64,000 nucleotides of DNA, from NCBI RefSeq assembly GCF_038396765.1, contig NZ_CP150096.1:3827001-3891000 (forward strand). Reading direction: 5' to 3'. The first letter of the stretch is position 1, and each line of letters starts with the position of its first letter. Position numbers and translations under genes: made by a program. The notes beneath the pieces were generated by a model, which was given only the letters and a program-made list of their open reading frames with translations, had not been told where the DNA came from and searched no databases. Origin of the DNA: Chitinophaga caseinilytica (lineage in GTDB: Bacteria; Bacteroidota; Bacteroidia; Chitinophagales; Chitinophagaceae). Shown here piece by piece: positions 8,348 through 16,991 of this stretch.

Positions 8348-9641
8348 CTAGGGTTGTTGCGGCATATCTCCCACGATGAAGCAGCTTCCGCAAACGAGGA
8401 TCATGTCGTTTTCGCCGGCAGCGGCTTTGGCGGCAGCGTACGCTTCGGGGACCCCGGTATATGAATTCCCCTGCAATCCTTCCTGGTTGGCCATTTCCAG
8501 CAATTCTTTTTCGTCGAGCGCCCGGGGGATCTGGGCGCGGGTGAAGTAATACGTCGCGTCTTGCGGGAATAAACGCAATGCGGCGGGCACGTCTTTGTCT
8601 TTCACAAAACCGGTCACGATATGTAACTTTTCGAATTTGACGAGGGAAAGTTGTTCCAGGATGGCGCGAATGCCGGCTTCGTTATGGCCTACGTCCAGCA
8701 CCGTGTATGGCTGCCGGCCGATCACTTCCCATCTTCCACCCAAACCGGTCAGCCGTTTTACATTTGCCAGCCCCTTTTCCACGGCTTCCTGCGTGAGCTG
8801 GTAACCTTCCTGCCGGAGGATGTTCACACCGGCCAGTACGCCCAGGAGGTTTTTTCCTGGTAATGCCCCGGCAGATCGAGGCGGTAGGTGAAGGTGGGCT
8901 CGCCTAAGGCGGAAGCAACGGTAACGGTGAGCATTTCCTTGCCCGGTTCACTGTTGACAATGGTGTATTGTTTATCGGCGAAAAGGATCGGGGCGTTGTG
9001 GAGGTCGGCCATTTCGCGGAAAACGCCGTCTGGCCCGGCCTGCGTTTCGCTGATCACTACCGGCGTATCCGGTTTGATGATCCCGGCTTTTTCCCGTGCG
9101 ATCAGTTCCGGCGTGTTGCCGAGGATGTGGGTATGATCGAGGCTGATATTGGTAATGATGGAAAGGAGGGGGAGATGATGTTGGTACTGTCTAACCGCCC
9201 GCCAAGCCCGGTTTCGATGATGGCGATATCGACGCCTTCTTCCGCGAACCACTGGAACGCCATGGCCACGGTCACTTCGAAGAACGACGGGTCGATGGTT
9301 TCGATATGCTGTTTGATCGCTTCCGTGAAAGTGACTACCCTTTGTTCAGGGATCATTTCGCCGTTGATGCGGATGCGTTCCCGGAAATCGTGCAGGTGGG
9401 GGGATGTGTACAGGCCCGTTTTGTACCCGGCCGACTGGAAGATGGCGCTGAGCATGTGGCTGGTGGACCCTTTCCCGTTGGTGCCCGCGATGTGGACAGC
9501 AGGGAATTTTGCTTCGGGGTGGCCGAGCACGCCGCAAAGCAGGCGGATGTTGAGCAGGTCGTTTTTCAGCGCGGAAGCTCCCAGCTTGCTGAACATCGGG
9601 AGCCGGCTGTACAAGTAATCGATCGTTTGCTGATAGTTCAT
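8348..9641 (-). pseudogene. folC: Dihydrofolate/folylpolyglutamate synthase, with two single-base frameshifts
   Basis: Adds glutamate to dihydropteroate and folates, and is usually essential. From ATG 9641 the protein reads MNYQQTIDYLYSRLP with the ATP loop HIAGTNGKGSTSHML and ETGLGGRLDSTNIISP. The frame then shifts at the G5 tract 9168-9172 (one base missing). The next frame gives LLSIITNISLDHTHILGNT...REKAGIIKP, then shifts at the T6 tract 8850-8855 (one base missing). The third frame gives GVNILRQEGYQLT...YTVLDVGHNEAGI to the stop at 8348. Restoring both bases yields one FolC of about 431 residues. Both defects are homopolymer deletions, so sequencing error is likely. Upstream, 10 bp away, is the DUF5723 gene. 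Confidence 0.9.
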
Positions 9642-9651
9642 GGATACCTCG

Positions 9652-11139
9652 CTAAATAGTGGGGCAGCCCAGGTTGCGCCGGCGTTTGCGGTACGTTCCG
9701 TCACTGCCCTTGTCCCACGACCATTTACTGAAACGGATGGGAACTACGCGCAAAGCTACGAATACATCCGCATGATTGATCATCCGGCGGCCGAGGGTGG
9801 ATAAGATGGAGGCAGACCCGATCACCAAAGGCCCCGCCCGCAGGGCAAAACCCGCATCCGCCTGTCCGTACCGGTTCACCGAAACCGGAAGGTAAACGCC
9901 CAGGTTGCGGAGCTCGTACCGCGGCGTGACGGTCAGTTGCGTGAGGGCGCTCGTCTTGTTATCGTCTTTCTCTCCACTGTTCAGCGCCAGCGTGGCGCTT
10001 GCGCTCAGGAAAAACCTGCCGTTCAGGTTGTAGTCGCCGAACAGGTTGAGCGAAGTGGGGAGGTTCATGTAATACGTTTCCTCGTTTTCCATGGGCGTAA
10101 ACATCGTGGCGAGGCGCGTCGCATACCGTCGCATGCTTTCGCCCCGCTGCTTGTTCAGCGAGCGGACGATCACGTTGTTCGCCGTCATGTCCAGGTTTGC
10201 CGAAGCCATGGCCTTCTTGTATTTGATCCCGCCGATATCTACGACAGACACGCCGAACCGGGCTTTCCAGGTATCCGCGTCGGGATTCCAGTCCGGCCCG
10301 CCTTCGTGCATACTGCCAAACCCGTCGTTATCCGGCCGCCACTCGTACACCACCCCGATATCCGCCCCGATGCCGGGGTTCTGGAAAGGTTTGTAGTAAG
10401 ACGCCCAGCTGTCGTTGTCCGTATACGAATCCATCTCCTCGTTGTAGGCGTAATACACTTTTGCGCTGTTGATATCGGCCAGTTCCGTGGTGTTGAAAGT
10501 AAACGATGCGTCGCGGACCACGGTGTAGGCGGCTGCCTGTCCACCGAGGTACTTCAGCGTAATTCCCGCTTTCCAGCGATGGTCGCCTTCGTCTTTGATG
10601 ACGCGGGAATAGCTGAACCCGAATTCGTTCCAGGCATGACCGTTGCCCGCCGCGAATTTGGCGGCGAAGTTGCGGTTGGTGAAGCGGGGATTGGGATAGT
10701 TGAGCGCGAAGAAATTGGCGATGTTGGTTTCCACGCCGCCGGCATTGGCCGATCCGCGCACGCGCCATGTGAACGCGACGGACTGTTTCTCGTCGATGGA
10801 AAACAGGACGGACGGCAGCATGATCTCCCCGCTGCCCCAGCCGTATTGCCGGCGGGTGGCGTTGGTGTCGGGGATATAGTCCACGTTCCGCACCAGTTTC
10901 TCCTGGCTGGAAAAAAGGGAAGATTTAACGAAGGAATAATAGGTATTGCCCGCCTTCACATCCGCCCCGACGATATTTACGTCCCACTTGTACCGCGATC
11001 CGGCGCCGAGGGCCGGGTTGAACGGAATGGCGTGAACGCCTGCGTACTGGCTCGTATGATAGCCGGTAAATACCTGTGCCTGCGCTGAAACAGCGGTCAG
11101 CAGGCACAAAGCGAGATATCCGAGACGTGAATTGAGCAT
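9652..11139 (-). CDS. DUF5723-family predicted outer-membrane beta-barrel protein
   Basis: A 495-residue exported protein. MLNSRLGYLALCLLTAVSAQAQ is a clear signal peptide, so ATG 11139 is chosen over an ATG four codons upstream. The mature part opens with VFTGYHTSQYAGVHAIPFNPA and has many alternating hydrophobic and aromatic stretches. It resembles DUF5723 proteins of Bacteroidota, which are predicted barrels of unknown role. It lies between tonB and folC in the same orientation, 10 bp from folC, so the three are probably cotranscribed. Confidence 0.75.
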   Translation of the reverse strand: MLNSRLGYLALCLLTAVSAQAQVFTGYHTSQYAGVHAIPFNPALGAGSRYKWDVNIVGADVKAGNTYYSFVKSSLFSSQEKLVRNVDYIPDTNATRRQYGWGSGEIMLPSVLFSIDEKQSVAFTWRVRGSANAGGVETNIANFFALNYPNPRFTNRNFAAKFAAGNGHAWNEFGFSYSRVIKDEGDHRWKAGITLKYLGGQAAAYTVVRDASFTFNTTELADINSAKVYYAYNEEMDSYTDNDSWASYYKPFQNPGIGADIGVVYEWRPDNDGFGSMHEGGPDWNPDADTWKARFGVSVVDIGGIKYKKAMASANLDMTANNVIVRSLNKQRGESMRRYATRLATMFTPMENEETYYMNLPTSLNLFGDYNLNGRFFLSASATLALNSGEKDDNKTSALTQLTVTPRYELRNLGVYLPVSVNRYGQADAGFALRAGPLVIGSASILSTLGRRMINHADVFVALRVVPIRFSKWSWDKGSDGTYRKRRRNLGCPTI

Positions 11140-11220
11140 AGAATAGTACAAGGTATAGGTAATAACGTGAAAATCCGAAGGATATTACCGTACTGTCGTT
11201 GGATACCTGCGGACCGGCTT

Positions 11221-12114
11221 TTATCGCGGCTTGAAATAAAACCTGATAGGCCCGAATTGTTCTTCCGGCGCTTCCTGGCTTACATTATATTTTATCCGCA
11301 GGGCTGCTTCTTTTGCTTCGCGGATAGCAGCGGGATTGCTGATGGTGGAACCACGGAGATTATGCGTGGCGCTGACCACATTCCCGTTACGGTCTACTTT
11401 GATGTTGATGGCTACATAGCCCGTTTCGTTACCGTCCCATTCCACGGACGGGCGATTTACGAGTGTGCGGCCCGCCAGCCGGAAATCTGATGCCCCGCGG
11501 CCAGCGCCGGGTGTGCCGGTATAGGCGCCGCCATTGGGGCTGCCGCCGATGACGCCGCGGTCTCCGGGCTTGCCGGTATTGCCTTCGCCGGTGGAGTTAT
11601 TGGAACCGTCGGCCCCGTTGCCGCTGTTGGCCGCATTACCCGTTCCGCCGGTGAAAACGGCTTTGGGTTTCGGCTTGGGAGCTGGGGGAACAGGTGCGGG
11701 AGGCGCTTCCGCTTTGGGCTTGGGCGCTTTTACCGGCTTGGGCTCGAGTGTTTTTGCGATTTCTTTGGGTTTGACGTTGACAGGCTTCACCGGCTGCTTG
11801 ATCACTTCCGGCGCCTCGGCCTCGTCAGACGTGGCGAGTTCCTGCGAATTGCTGTTGTCCGCTTTGGAAGCGGCTGCAGGCTGCGGTGTGGAAGGCTCCG
11901 GCTGGGCGGCTGCGGGCGGATTGGGATTGAGCGGCTGCTCGTCGCCCATACCGTCGTCAGACGTGCCCAGGTTCACTTCGATGCCCATGTCCTGGTCGGG
12001 CAGCGGCGGCGGCACGTCGAGGCTCACCATCACCAGTGCCAATAACAGCAAGGCATGTACGCCGATCGTGATGCCGGCGGCTTTTATATTTTTGGATTTA
12101 TTCTGCTCTGTCAT
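11221..12114 (-). CDS. TonB-family energy transducer
   Basis: A 297-residue inner-membrane-anchored periplasmic protein. One N-terminal transmembrane helix (AAGITIGVHALLLLALVMVS, about residues 12-31) is followed by a Pro/Lys/Ala-rich spacer to about residue 150. A Gly/Asn-rich linker leads to a C-terminal TonB-like domain (VAINIKVDRNGNVVSA, ending FGPIRFYFKPR). It would pass the proton-motive force to TonB-dependent receptors such as the SusC proteins here. ExbB and ExbD are not adjacent upstream: the neighbour on that side is a divergent MFS gene. The ExbBD partners must lie elsewhere. Confidence 0.85.
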   Translation of the reverse strand: MTEQNKSKNIKAAGITIGVHALLLLALVMVSLDVPPPLPDQDMGIEVNLGTSDDGMGDEQPLNPNPPAAAQPEPSTPQPAAASKADNSNSQELATSDEAEAPEVIKQPVKPVNVKPKEIAKTLEPKPVKAPKPKAEAPPAPVPPAPKPKPKAVFTGGTGNAANSGNGADGSNNSTGEGNTGKPGDRGVIGGSPNGGAYTGTPGAGRGASDFRLAGRTLVNRPSVEWDGNETGYVAINIKVDRNGNVVSATHNLRGSTISNPAAIREAKEAALRIKYNVSQEAPEEQFGPIRFYFKPR

Positions 12115-12260
12115 CGTGTTCCAAAGTTAATATTTTTTTCCGGTGGAGGGAATGCCCCCGTTTCCGGCTGCAAATACCCTGCCGCGCCTGTCATTTACAA
12201 ATGCGGTTTGTCATTTCCGGACGGGTAAATGTAAGTAAGCGGTGTAATTTGCGGTACATT

Positions 12261-13526
12261 ATGTTCGACAAGACAATTTCCTTGTACAGAAGCGCCTACG
12301 GCGGTATTCCGCGAAAAGTCTGGCTGCTGGCGACCGTGCTGCTGATCAACCGCGCCGGCGCCATGGTGATCCCCTTCCTGACGTTGTATCTCACCACCCA
12401 GCTTCATTTTTCGCTGGAACAGGCGGGCATTGTGATGACGGTTTACGGCATCGGCTCGATCCTCGGCTCGCTGCTGGGCGGCAAACTGACGGATACCATC
12501 GGTTTCCACCCGGTACAGTTCTGGAGCCTGGCGATGCACGGCGTGATGTTCCTCGTGCTTTCGCGCATGGATACCTTCCCGCAGTTTGCCGTTACGGTTT
12601 TTGTGCTGGGCATGGTGGGCGATGCTTTCCGCCCCGCCAACTTCGCGGCGGTAGCGCATTACAGCGATGCCACCACGCGCCTGCGCTCGTATTCCCTGCT
12701 CCGCCTGGCGTCGAACCTGGGCTGGGCGGTAGGGCCCGCGGTAGGCGGGGTGCTGGCCACCATCAGCTACAATATGCTATTCTTCGCCGACGCATTTTCC
12801 TGCCTCTCGGCGGCGTTCCTGCTGAAATTGTTCCTCCGCCCCGGGAAAACTTCCGGAAATACCGTGCATACGGCGCCCGTGGGAGAAGCTAATATGTCTG
12901 CCTGGCGAGACAGGCGCTATCTTTTCTTCATCCTCCTCGTCACGTTCAACGCCATCTGCCTTTTCCAGATGTTCAACATCGTTCCGGTGTACCTCAAAAC
13001 CGTGGTGCACATGAATGAAAGCATGATCGGCCTGGCGATTTCGACCAACGGCATCCTGATCGCGCTGATCGAGATGATCCTCGTGTTCAAGCTGGAAAAC
13101 CGCCGGCCAAACGAGTACTACATCTGCATCGGCGCCCTCCTCATGGGGCTGGCCTACGTGATCTTCAATTTCGTGCCGCCCGTGGCCGCTGTGGCCTATC
13201 TCCACATCGTACTGTTCTCGGCCGCCGAAATGATGACCCTGCCGTTCATGAACAACTTCTGGATCAACCGCGCCCAGGCCCACAACCGCGGCCAGTACGC
13301 CGGCCTTTACACCGTCGCGTTTTCATGCGCCACGATCCTCGCGCCCACATTAGGCGCTTTCGGCGTGGAACATTTCGGGTTCCGCGACTGGTGGTGGGCG
13401 GTTGGCGGCATCAGCCTGCTCACTTTCTTCGGTTTCCGCTGGATGCTGAAAAATACATCTACCCCTCCGGTGACGCCCGCGCCTACGCCTGAACCGAACC
13501 CGGCTCCGGAAGCAGCCCTGGCCTAA
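12261..13526 (+). CDS. Major facilitator superfamily transporter
   Basis: A 421-residue protein with about 12 predicted membrane helices. Loop motif GGKLTDTIG (residues ~72-80) is the MFS signature between helices 2 and 3, and LGWAVGPAVGGVL is a helix-5 drug-efflux-like motif. The start is ATG 12261, 9 nt after GTAATTTG, a possible -7 box; an in-frame extension from 12201 is not membrane-like. The C-terminus is a short Pro-rich tail (PAPTPEPNPAPEAALA). The last 33 codons, including the stop, are repeated twice downstream (see repeat). The substrate is unknown. Confidence 0.88.
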   Translation: MFDKTISLYRSAYGGIPRKVWLLATVLLINRAGAMVIPFLTLYLTTQLHFSLEQAGIVMTVYGIGSILGSLLGGKLTDTIGFHPVQFWSLAMHGVMFLVLSRMDTFPQFAVTVFVLGMVGDAFRPANFAAVAHYSDATTRLRSYSLLRLASNLGWAVGPAVGGVLATISYNMLFFADAFSCLSAAFLLKLFLRPGKTSGNTVHTAPVGEANMSAWRDRRYLFFILLVTFNAICLFQMFNIVPVYLKTVVHMNESMIGLAISTNGILIALIEMILVFKLENRRPNEYYICIGALLMGLAYVIFNFVPPVAAVAYLHIVLFSAAEMMTLPFMNNFWINRAQAHNRGQYAGLYTVAFSCATILAPTLGAFGVEHFGFRDWWWAVGGISLLTFFGFRWMLKNTSTPPVTPAPTPEPNPAPEAALA

Positions 13527-13712
13527 TTCGGTTTCCGCTGGATGCTGAAGAATACATCCACCCCTCCGGTGGCCCGCGCGCCCGAACCCAACCCGGCCCC
13601 GGAAGCGGCGGTGGCCTAATTCGGTTTCCGCTGGATGCTGAAGAATACATCCACCCCTCCGGTGGCCCGCGCGCCCGAACCCAACCCGGCCCCGGAAGCA
13701 GCGGTGGCCTGA
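13428..13712 (+). repeat. Three tandem copies of the 3' end of the MFS gene, each ending in a stop codon
   Basis: Copy 1 (13428-13526, 99 nt) is the real gene end. Copies 2 (13527-13619) and 3 (13620-13712) are 93 nt each and nearly identical to each other. All begin TTCGGTTTCCGCTGGATGCTG (FGFRWML) and end in GCC plus TAA, TAA or TGA. Copies 2 and 3 remain in frame after the stop of copy 1, so read-through would add further tails. Relative to copy 1 they lack 6 nt in the Pro-rich part. Confidence 0.92.
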
Positions 13713-13780
13713 CCGGATGCGTTCATGAAACAGGCATTCTGCATCCACCGAAAAAAACGACAATACGCTGTTCCAAAAAC

Positions 13781-13810
13781 AAAAAGCCTTCATCCAGCGA
13801 TGAGGGCTTT
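13781..13810. terminator. Bidirectional terminator, copy A
   Basis: AAAAAGCCTTCATC, loop CAGC, GATGAGGGCTTTT: A run before and T run after a 9-10 bp stem with one wobble. It serves the MFS gene on plus and, on minus, the radical SAM operon. Confidence 0.75.
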
Positions 13811-13888
13811 TATATCGTGCGTTATTTCATCAGGCATTCCACATCCACCGAAAAAAAATCCTCCAACAATACTCCGTTCCAAAAACAA

Positions 13889-13918
13889 AAAGCCCTCATC
13901 CAGCGATGAGGGCTTTTA
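13889..13918. terminator. Bidirectional terminator, copy B
   Basis: Same hairpin as copy A but with a perfect stem (AGCCCTCATC/GATGAGGGCT), flanked by an A run and a T run. It lies 21 bp from the stop of the radical SAM gene, so it is its main terminator. Confidence 0.85.
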
Positions 13919-13938
13919 TATCGTGCGTTATTTTAAAA

Positions 13939-15234
13939 CTACAAATGCGCGAAATCCGCTTCGTAGTTGCCTTTGATACGTTCCATCGGCGGATTGTAGT
14001 ACCCGAATTTCACATCGGGGAACTCTTCGCGGATGAGCTCCATCAGCTGTTTCACCCCCAATAACTCGCCGGTTTCTACCACGCCGATCTTGCCCAGGTA
14101 CCAGTCCGGATCGATGTTGAAATTCCGCCACTGGATCATGTTCAGGCCGGTTTCACGGATCACCGTGCGGAGGGCTTCATATTCCTCCACCGTATCGGTC
14201 ATGCCCGGGAAAACGAAGTAGTTGATAGACGCCCATCCACCATGTTCCCGCACTACTTTAATACTCTCGATGATATCGGAGAACTGGTAGTTATTGGGCC
14301 GGTAATAAGGCGTGTAAATCTGCTCCCGGACGGAGTTGAGGCTCACGCGGATGCTGTTCAGGCCCGCCTTGCAGAGCTCGCGCACCGCATTGGGCTTGCT
14401 GCCGTTCGTATTGATATTGATACTGCCTTTTTCAGTATGCTTTCGGATCTCGAGGATCGATTCGCGGATGGTTTCCCACATGAGCAGCGGCTCGCCTTCA
14501 CAACCCTGTCCAAAGCTCACGATAGGGTACGGCGCCGATTCCAGGTGCGGAACGGTAAATTCCACGATCTCCTGCGCAGAAGGCTTGAACGTCAAACGGT
14601 CCTGCGTGGAAACGATCGTCTCCTCTTCCGGCTGGAACGAAATACAGCCGATGCAATTGGCGTTGCAGGCGGGGGAAGATGGGATGGGGCATTCCCAGCG
14701 GCCCATGAAATAGTTGCGCGCGGCCGGACAATGGTACGTCAGCGCGCAATTATTGGCCAGGTGCTGCACCAGCCGGTTGTGCGGGTAAGCGGCCAGCATG
14801 TCGGTGACGCCGGATTTCACGGACTTATCGTCGAACCCTGCGCATTCCTGCCGGATGTCTTGCTCAATGCGCACGGCCGGCACATAGAATTTATTGTCGT
14901 GCCAGCCTGCCGCTGTGTAGCAGAACAGGGGAAGGGTAGGCGCGTCCGGCAAGGTTTCGTATGCCGCGAGGTACAGCCCGGTATGCGCAGGCGGGATGAA
15001 AGCCGCAACGGCCCATCCTTTCTCGCAAAGGCGCATTTCGCCGGTGTGCACGTCGATCCCGATGCCTCTGCGGCCGGGCAGTTCATACAGGTTGCCTCCT
15101 TCGGGAAGCTCGATCCATTCATCTTCAGGGATGGGAAATGCATCCCACCCGGCACGGCCCACCACATACAGCGAGGTATCCTCGAAGATGTTGCCCTTGC
15201 CGTCGGAGTACATTATATAAGGAGAAACGTTCAT
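13939..15234 (-). CDS. Radical SAM protein of unknown function
   Basis: A 431-residue protein. The [4Fe-4S]/SAM motif CNANCIGC (CX3CX2C) is at residues 190-197, unusually far from the N-terminus. The usual SAM-domain elements follow: FGQGCEGEPLL (GGE-like), ININTNG and SIRVSLNS. The ~185 residues before the motif form an extra domain of unknown type. Just before the cluster are three more Cys (C163, C169, C182) that could hold a second iron-sulfur centre; this is inference. It overlaps the upstream membrane-protein gene by 4 nt and ends the operon that starts with the agmatinase-family gene. The reaction is unknown. Confidence 0.85.
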   Translation of the reverse strand: MNVSPYIMYSDGKGNIFEDTSLYVVGRAGWDAFPIPEDEWIELPEGGNLYELPGRRGIGIDVHTGEMRLCEKGWAVAAFIPPAHTGLYLAAYETLPDAPTLPLFCYTAAGWHDNKFYVPAVRIEQDIRQECAGFDDKSVKSGVTDMLAAYPHNRLVQHLANNCALTYHCPAARNYFMGRWECPIPSSPACNANCIGCISFQPEEETIVSTQDRLTFKPSAQEIVEFTVPHLESAPYPIVSFGQGCEGEPLLMWETIRESILEIRKHTEKGSININTNGSKPNAVRELCKAGLNSIRVSLNSVREQIYTPYYRPNNYQFSDIIESIKVVREHGGWASINYFVFPGMTDTVEEYEALRTVIRETGLNMIQWRNFNIDPDWYLGKIGVVETGELLGVKQLMELIREEFPDVKFGYYNPPMERIKGNYEADFAHL

Positions 15235-15818
15235 GTCAGCCTGGATTGAAAATAAGCATTGATATCCGCCGTTTGCGCGGGGGAGTATTCGTCGAGCACT
15301 TCGAGCTGGAGCACTTTGTTGGTGCGGAAATCCAGCGTCAGGAGGTCGTTCCGCAAAATTACGTTATTCATCTCGTTCCACCGGTAATGCTTCTCCCCGA
15401 ATACGGTGGGGAGGGAAATGCCGCTATCCTCGATCCGTGCGTACGCCGGTTGCATGATGCGATATTCCGCATAGCCGGTATATGCCACGCCGAGCCCCGC
15501 CAGCAACAGGGTGCCGCCGATGATGGGCTGCATGTGCGACAAAAAGAACAGGCTTCCCGAAAAAAGCGTGAACACCTGCAAAAGCCGCAATACGGAATTG
15601 GTTTCGGACATTTTCCGCATCTTCCGCATCATAAACGGGAAAGCCAGGCTGGCCGTACCGAGCGCAATGAACAGCAGGGCCATCAGCCAGTTGGGATGCT
15701 CCATTTTGTATACGCCGATGAGGTTGAACAGGAAAAGTATCCCGATCATGCCATGCATAACGGGTTGCATGCGCAGTTTGGTGATGGCGTTGGGATGTAG
15801 GATGCGGAACTTATACAT
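15231..15818 (-). CDS. Unknown membrane protein with C-terminal PH-like region
   Basis: A 195-residue protein with about four hydrophobic segments in the first ~115 residues (GMIGILFLFNLIGVY, ALLFIALGTASLAF, LLQVFTLFSGSLFFL, IIGGTLLLAGLGVAYTGY). A soluble tail contains RIEDSGISLPTVFGEKHYRWNE followed by NNVILRNDLLTLDF. That tail resembles bacterial PH domains found in small membrane proteins, but I cannot name a family with confidence. It overlaps the agmatinase-family gene by 8 nt and the radical SAM gene by 4 nt, so translational coupling is likely. Confidence 0.7.
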   Translation of the reverse strand: MYKFRILHPNAITKLRMQPVMHGMIGILFLFNLIGVYKMEHPNWLMALLFIALGTASLAFPFMMRKMRKMSETNSVLRLLQVFTLFSGSLFFLSHMQPIIGGTLLLAGLGVAYTGYAEYRIMQPAYARIEDSGISLPTVFGEKHYRWNEMNNVILRNDLLTLDFRTNKVLQLEVLDEYSPAQTADINAYFQSRLT

Positions 15819-16857
15819 TGGATTTCACCATCAGGTTACACAATTTGAACAGGATGCGGGCGCCCACGTTGGCGTCCCACTCGTCGAGCCCCGCGCTCAC
15901 CTCCACCAGGTCGAACCCGATGAGGGTACGCCCGCTTTCGATCACGCGGCGGAAGAGGTAATACACCTGCTGGGCTTCGAGGCCGCCCGGCACCGGGGTG
16001 CCGGTGTGGGGACAAAGCTTCGGGTCCAGCCCGTCGATATCGAAACTGATATGCACTTGCCGGGGGAGCTGGGAGATAATATCGTCGCAGATGCTTTTCC
16101 AGGTCTCGCCTTCGTACATGCGCTCTTTCATGTCCTGGTCGAGGAACGCCGAAATGCGCCCATCGCTGTTGCGGATGAGGTCGAGCTCGCTGTCGCAGAA
16201 GTCGCGCAGGCCTACCTGGACGAGCTTTTTGAGCTGGGGCACTTCCTGCAGCGCGTTATACATAATGGATGCGTGGGAATATTTGAAGCCTTCGTAGCTG
16301 TCGCGCAGATCGGCATGCGCATCGATCTGGAGGATGCCGAAATCGCCTTTATGCTCGCCCATGGCGCGGAAGAAGCCGAGCGGGGTGGAGTGGTCGCCGC
16401 CTACGAGGCCAACGAGTTTCCCTTTGGCCAGGAGGCTTTTGGTCTGATCGTAAACCCAGGCGTTCATTTTACAGGCGCCTTTGTTGACATCGTCCACCGA
16501 GCGGCGCATGAAGTCGTTTTCACTGATATCGCCCCCTTCGGCAAGGAATTTCAGGTACAGCTCGGCTTCCTTGCGGAGATAATCGCTCCGGAGGAGTAGC
16601 TGGCGGTCCTGCTCTTTCATGTAGAACCCCTGTTTCCAGCCGTCGGTGCCGGTGTCGGAATCGTAGAGGTCTACCTGCAGGGAGGCTTTGTAAATGTGTT
16701 CCGGGCCACGGGCTGTACCGTTGTTATAAGACACCGTCACTTCCCAGGGCACGGGCAAAAGTACCAGCCGTGCATCGTCTTCCCCGAAAGGCAGTCCGAA
16801 AATGTTGTTGGACAGCAGGCCGGGGGAGTTGGGATCGAATTTCGATAGATCAGCCAT
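15811..16857 (-). CDS. Agmatinase/formimidoylglutamase-family (ureohydrolase) protein
   Basis: A 348-residue member of the arginase fold. The binuclear manganese ligands are visible in GGDHS (153-157), DAHAD (179-183) and SFDIDGLDP (~260-268). Such enzymes hydrolyse guanidino or formimino groups of arginine, agmatine or formimidoylglutamate. The sequence does not settle which. No other hut or spe genes lie nearby. It is the first gene of a three-gene overlapping operon and is divergent from ccmE across 134 bp. Confidence 0.88.
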   Translation of the reverse strand: MADLSKFDPNSPGLLSNNIFGLPFGEDDARLVLLPVPWEVTVSYNNGTARGPEHIYKASLQVDLYDSDTGTDGWKQGFYMKEQDRQLLLRSDYLRKEAELYLKFLAEGGDISENDFMRRSVDDVNKGACKMNAWVYDQTKSLLAKGKLVGLVGGDHSTPLGFFRAMGEHKGDFGILQIDAHADLRDSYEGFKYSHASIMYNALQEVPQLKKLVQVGLRDFCDSELDLIRNSDGRISAFLDQDMKERMYEGETWKSICDDIISQLPRQVHISFDIDGLDPKLCPHTGTPVPGGLEAQQVYYLFRRVIESGRTLIGFDLVEVSAGLDEWDANVGARILFKLCNLMVKSNV

Positions 16858-16962
16858 GATGAATCAATACTTAGCTTATTTCCGCGCAAAGGTACAGGTA
16901 AAAATTGGTTCCGGGAGGGGGAAACCTGACGAATATCAGCCCCCGGGAACGGGTTTTTTGGC

Positions 16963-16970
16963 TACCTTTG
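16963..16970 (+). promoter_or_regulatory. -7 box candidate upstream of ccmE
   Basis: TACCTTTG is an exact match to the Bacteroidota -7 consensus TAnnTTTG, 21 nt before the ccmE ATG. No clear -33 TTTG lies at the expected distance. Confidence 0.4.
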
Positions 16971-16991
16971 GTCTCGATTAATCTGCTAAGG

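Larger units (their letters stand above)
13731..13931. repeat. Tandem duplication (period 100 bp) carrying two bidirectional terminators
   Basis: Copy A is about 13731-13829 and copy B about 13831-13931. Both run from CAGGCATTC through ATCCACCG plus an A tract, GTTCCAAAAACAAAAAGCC, a hairpin, and TATATCGTGCGTTATTT. The two hairpins are listed separately. The unit lies between the convergent MFS (+) and radical SAM (-) genes. Confidence 0.88.

Noticed and set aside
13350..13793. Minus-strand open frame with repeated CFRGRVGFGRAGHRRG-like segments
   Set aside because: It only reads the antisense of the MFS tail triplication; the repeat is explained by the DNA duplication.
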